64,000 bases of DNA from Inonotus obliquus (Eukaryota > Basidiomycota > Agaricomycetes > Hymenochaetales > Hymenochaetaceae), in the NCBI GenBank assembly GCA_032164295.1, contig JAJHTX010000005.1, forward strand, positions 1,178,001 to 1,242,000, in the 5' to 3' direction. The position numbers and the translations under genes are program-made. The stretch's first letter is position 1. Every line of letters starts with the position of its first letter. The notes below the pieces were generated by a model. The model did not search any database. It was given only the letters and a program-made list of their open reading frames with translations, and was not told the origin of the DNA. Shown one piece after another: positions 60,321 to 64,000 of this stretch.

Positions 60321-60992
60321 ATACACGACCGTGATGACATCTCAGTTTAGCTCTCCTCTATGTTGCATTGCGCTGAAGAGAACTACGTGCGGCTGAGCTC
60401 GGTATCAACCCCGGTATCCCATTCTACGCTTACCCCATGCTACGGTACGGTCCCATCTACACCTTACAGTATCCACCAGCACATCTAGAGAAACCGTTGG
60501 TCCCATTTCTCAAAGTACCGAACGCCGAGAGTACCGGTACCGAGCGCCAAGAAACCCGGTACCGAGACAAATTGACAATTCGACATGCTCTCATGATATG
60601 GATCGAACGTCTCCCTCTCTGGTATTCATTCCTGATGGTTGGACTATGCATGCCGGTTCTTTGGGGAAGCTCAGGGTCAGTATCTGTTAAGGTTTTCAGG
60701 TCCGGTACCACCAGAAACGTGTCGGTATCAATCAGCAGGGGCGCAGATCTCTTGTCCTGAGGACTTTTCATCTAGGGGTACTATATGCTACGTTTTCATT
60801 GGTATCTTGTCCTCCCTAACCCTTTCTTGTTGTCCCCCTGATGGCGCTGCAATGTTCACTTTCCTTGTTACATTTTTATTCAGACTTTTCTTTGTTTTGA
60901 TCTTCCTTTCTACTTTCTCCTTTTGGATTTATGAGCTAACTACGGTACAGTAGTATAAATATCTCCTCCTGTACGTAGTAGCTCTCCAGGTA

Positions 60993-61137
60993 ATCTTAGG
61001 AGCTAGCCTCTAGCGTGAGGGCTCAGGTTTTCCTCACCCCCTTCTCAGTCTCATCTCAGCTTCGTCTCAAGTTCTGTCCCAGTTTCGTCTCAAGTGAACC
61101 TCAGGAGTTAGCCTCCCGTGCGAGGGCTCAGGTTTGC
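60993..61137. repeat. Direct repeat pair, ~35 bp, 104 bp apart
   Basis: AGGAGYTAGCCTC followed by GYGYGAGGGCTCAGGTTT occurs at about 60999-61032 and again at 61102-61136, with a few differences. Between them stands a TCTCAGTYTCGTCTCAAGT-type low-complexity stretch. Confidence 0.7.
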
Positions 61138-61223
61138 TTCCCAGTCCAGTCGACACCTTCATCTACCAGTCTCCCTCATTCTGTTTCTCGCTATACCACC
61201 CCGTGCTAGCTGTTTCCTTGCAA

Positions 61224-61395
61224 TACCGACCTGTACCGACGTTTTTCCCACGGTACCGACATTTTGTTATTCTTCGTATTTTGCACATCCACCTTTCGTT
61301 TCTGTACTGAGCTTTTGTTCTACAACGTTTCTGCACATACCGATCCCGTTCGTTCAAGTACCGACCTGTACCGACGTTTTTCCCACGGTACCGAC
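61224..61395. repeat. Exact 37-bp direct repeat, 135 bp apart
   Basis: The 37-bp unit starting TACCGACCTGTACCGACGTT is identical at 61224-61260 and 61359-61395. Each copy itself contains three TACCGAC submotifs. Confidence 0.85.
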
Positions 61396-61933
61396 CCTCT
61401 CGATTCCAGACAAGAACACATTCCCCCCGACATCTAGCTGATCCAGCACCCCTTTCTACCATTCCTTTGGCTCTCTTTACATCCCCCTTCTACAGACAAC
61501 AAGTACCGTGAGCGTACTGGATAAGTACTGCCTCATTTGGCCCTCCCCGTATTCTTATACCATACACCCCTCGACCGGTACCTCCGGTACCGGCCGCATT
61601 CTCACACATTTAGCGCGTGCTTTGCTTGAGTATTCGAACAATCCAATTCAGCGTCCATTTGGTACGTCATTCCTCACTGGTTATTGCTGCTCCTCACACT
61701 ACCCAAAGAATCAAACAAACACACAGACATGTTGGACAACAATTGAGTTATTAATTTGTATTGTAATTTTCGTGCATCTGCAATAAAAAAGTGCAAAATG
61801 ACCAAAAGAATGTGTAGGAACATCGTTTGTGGGGCAAGGGAATCCTGAAGAATGCACTCGGAATGCTCAGAATAAGCAAGAAAATAGAACGGGGACTTTG
61901 ATATGCCTCGGAATAGAATTCCATAGAATTGGT

Positions 61934-61953
61934 GGAAATTCTGCAGAATTTCC
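61934..61953. repeat. Perfect 20-bp palindrome
   Basis: GGAAATTCTGCAGAATTTCC is its own reverse complement and sits among further GAATT-rich half-sites. It may be a hairpin-forming relic of a repeat. Confidence 0.7.
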
Positions 61954-63704
61954 GCCGATTCTACTTATTCTACATCTTTCCGGGGCTAGCGATTTTCCTG
62001 ATGTTCTGCTGCAGTAGGTGTCTCTTTCAGCACATTTGCCACCACCGATCGAGAGTAGCTTACACGTGTCTTGCTGTCGTTCATTCCATTTAGGGACCGT
62101 CTAAGTTGCTGAATGTGCGAGATCGCGGCCGGTATCAGAAGTACCGGACGAGGGGGGTACGATTTAGATGCGTTGGGAGGGCCGGCACGTGGCGGTACTA
62201 AGTCGTACAGTCACAGACAAGTCGTCAAGAGAGAATAGTAGGGCCTGGCTGGATTGATGAGTACAGGAGGCAATCAATACCGAGACGAATCCGTCGATAC
62301 CGAGTCGTCTGGTGTCCGGTATCACGGTAGAGAGAACGAAGCAGTAGAGAAGGCGAGCTGAGGAGGTGTTTCTGATGGGACTGGTCGTGAGACGAGAGAC
62401 GAGGGCGATGAAGACGAGAACGATGACTACCGGTATCGATACCGGTGACTACGAGACGAGACGAACGAACGGGGACTTGAACGAGATGAGCAAAACCCGG
62501 ACCTTCACTCTGGAAGTTCCTCTCAGATTAGCTGGTTTGCTACAGTAGAACATGCAGGCTATAAATACCATAATACCGTAGCCATTCAAGATACCAAATG
62601 GGGGTTTTTACAAGTCGAATCGTACCGTAATCCGGTACAAGAAATGGAACATAAAGTCGAATTGAATGTAAAATTATAATCAGGGGAAACATAAGATGAT
62701 GAATGAATAAGAAGTTTTATCAGGGGGTAGCTAAGAATAGGGTGGGACGAGACAAGAACCCAATGAAAACTCATGACGAGTGATACCGAGGTAGGGCGGC
62801 GATACCGACGTCGACCAGCGCTAAAATAAGGACGTGTCTCAAGCTACCGCATGGGCGCTCCTGGCGATGTCCCTGTCGTAGGAGAAGCACGTCATCCTGA
62901 TTTACCTTTGTTCCGGTATCATGATCCGTGCGGCGTCAGTCTGGGCGTCTACCGATCGATCGGACGGCGTGCTCCGATGTTGACGTGTCGGTACAACCCA
63001 ACCTTGGCAATGGGGTACTCTACCGCTCGGTACCAATCAGTACCCTGGGATCGTCCCTGAGCATCAACGAGATCGCTCGAGCCCCTCGATATCGATCGGT
63101 ACGCGTTGCCTGACTCGACTGGGCATTGCTTGGCTTCCCCTCCGAGTCGGATCGATGGCCTCCTCCGAGATCGAAGCAGCGTACGGCGGACTTGATTCAT
63201 TTCCCAACCTTCCTCTCGACGTAGATCTCCGAGGGCGTGGTCTCGACCTAGCACACGTTACGAACTCCGGTACCGGAGCGGACCATCGGTATCAACATCG
63301 GTATCGTCGGTATCGATGCATGGCGGTTCGGAAGGGCATACCGTCGGACTTGGAGCTTCAACCATGATCCAACTCTTCGCAGCAACGTATAGCAGACCGA
63401 TCGCAGCTTTGTGAGCCTTTTCCTCTGGTATGGGCTGTCGAGGGCGTAGTATCGACTAGACGTGGACTATTAAGCGTCGGTATCAGGATGGGTGGACGGT
63501 ACGGTATCGGTATCATCGGTATCGAAGTCTGGTGGTTCGGTACTGTGATGGAAGATGGGTGTAGGGATTGGTGATTCGGTATTGGCGCAGAAGTGGACCA
63601 GTTCTCAATCGTTCTTAGCCTTGTCGAATCGCAGAAGCCTCGTACTTTGTTGGAACCGCAGGCGTAGATAGGACGGCAGAAGTACCGTGGTCCGAAGAGA
63701 AGTA

Positions 63705-63761
63705 AGAAGCGGTAGAATCGCAGAAGTATTGTTAATTGGAAGAAGCGGTAGAATCGCAGAA
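63705..63761. repeat. Direct repeat of 21 bp, 36 bp apart
   Basis: A 21-bp unit beginning AGAAGCGGTAGAATCGCAGA is identical at 63705-63725 and 63741-63761. A related CGCAGAAG sequence stands at about 63630. Confidence 0.8.
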
Positions 63762-64000
63762 TTAAGCCTATATCAATCATAGCCTCCGGTATTACTCTTT
63801 ATCGCCACGTAGTAAACCTGACAGGGCGTGAAACGAACCGCAGATCTTATAAGGGAGCACAATAATATGAACAAGCTTGTTAGTTGATACAGGGAGTGGA
63901 GGAGTTGCGTAGTAATTGTGATTGAGTACAATTCTTGTAGAGCATTATAAGAAAAGTACAATAATCCGAGAGTAATCCGAGTGAAATACTCACATTTTAC

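Larger units (their letters stand above)
60321..64000. other. Repeat-rich block dense in GGTACC/GGTATC motifs
   Basis: Across nearly 3.7 kb the motifs CGGTACCG, GGTATCG, TACCGA and their complements recur far more than elsewhere in the window. Frames are short and no gene is recognised. Local direct repeats are listed separately. It looks like decayed repetitive DNA, perhaps several copies of one element whose ends I cannot delimit. Confidence 0.55.

Noticed and set aside
61163..61462. Basic Arg/Gly/Tyr-rich minus-strand frame
   Set aside because: It only reflects translation of the repeated TACCGAC motifs of the repeat block; no ATG context or homology supports a protein.

Overview
The window looks like nuclear DNA of a filamentous basidiomycete, probably an Agaricomycete. 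Genes are split by many 45-80 nt GT-AG introns. There is an alpha-aminoadipate lysine gene, a fungal-type (FuA-like) glutathione transferase, small secreted proteins and a pogo-like DNA transposon. The species cannot be named from the sequence. Gene models were built by eye: each GT-AG (once GC-AG) junction was chosen so that reading phase is kept across the whole gene, and exon lengths sum to a multiple of three unless stated otherwise.

Layout. 1-2200: gene-free. 2201-4172 (-): pepsin-type aspartic protease. 4.2-7.6 kb: gene-poor. 7582-13007: compact housekeeping block with an oligoribonuclease-like DEDDh exonuclease (-), Trm8 tRNA m7G methyltransferase (-) and homocitrate synthase (+), the last two divergent. 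14.4-16.9 kb (-): two convincing and one doubtful small secreted protein genes of identical architecture. 17612-20994 (+): inositol-polyphosphate 5-phosphatase with two large inserts. 21195-22875 (-): multi-pass membrane protein. 24445-26545: ribosomal protein uS10/Rps20 (-) and a CCDC130/Saf4-type splicing factor (+), divergent. 27038-31619 (-): Q-rich ARID protein, Swi1-like. 34394-35294 (-): six-helix membrane protein. 35.3-39.7 kb: AT-rich transposon graveyard holding a foldback element, a stop-riddled reading frame and a TA-flanked MITE. 39709-40650 (-): nucleotidyltransferase-fold protein. 41426-42939 (+): VTT/TVP38-type membrane protein. 43288-46391: a structurally complete pogo-like transposon. 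46952-51394 (+): two basic, probably nuclear proteins of unknown function. 51.4-54.4 kb: gene-poor, with a 375 bp foldback MITE. 54461-55309 (-): glutathione transferase. 56.6-57.4 kb: broken 2-oxoglutarate/Fe(II) oxygenase. 59.65-60.3 kb: broken RPB1 fragment. 60.3-64 kb: repeat-rich DNA dense in GGTACC/GGTATC motifs.

How it fits together. The left 43 kb is ordinary gene-dense euchromatin with conserved single-copy genes in translation, RNA processing, chromatin remodelling, lysine synthesis and phosphoinositide turnover. It is interrupted by an AT-rich repeat island at 35-39 kb. From about 51 kb rightwards coding density falls, pseudogenes appear and repeats dominate, suggesting the edge of a repeat block. 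There is no operon, CRISPR array or biosynthetic cluster. The most interesting leads are the small-secreted-protein trio, the exonuclease with a very long disordered N-terminus, the intact transposon with tandem 18-bp end motifs and its remote relic, and the decayed frame at 36.6-37.1 kb whose stops can all be read as C-to-T changes.
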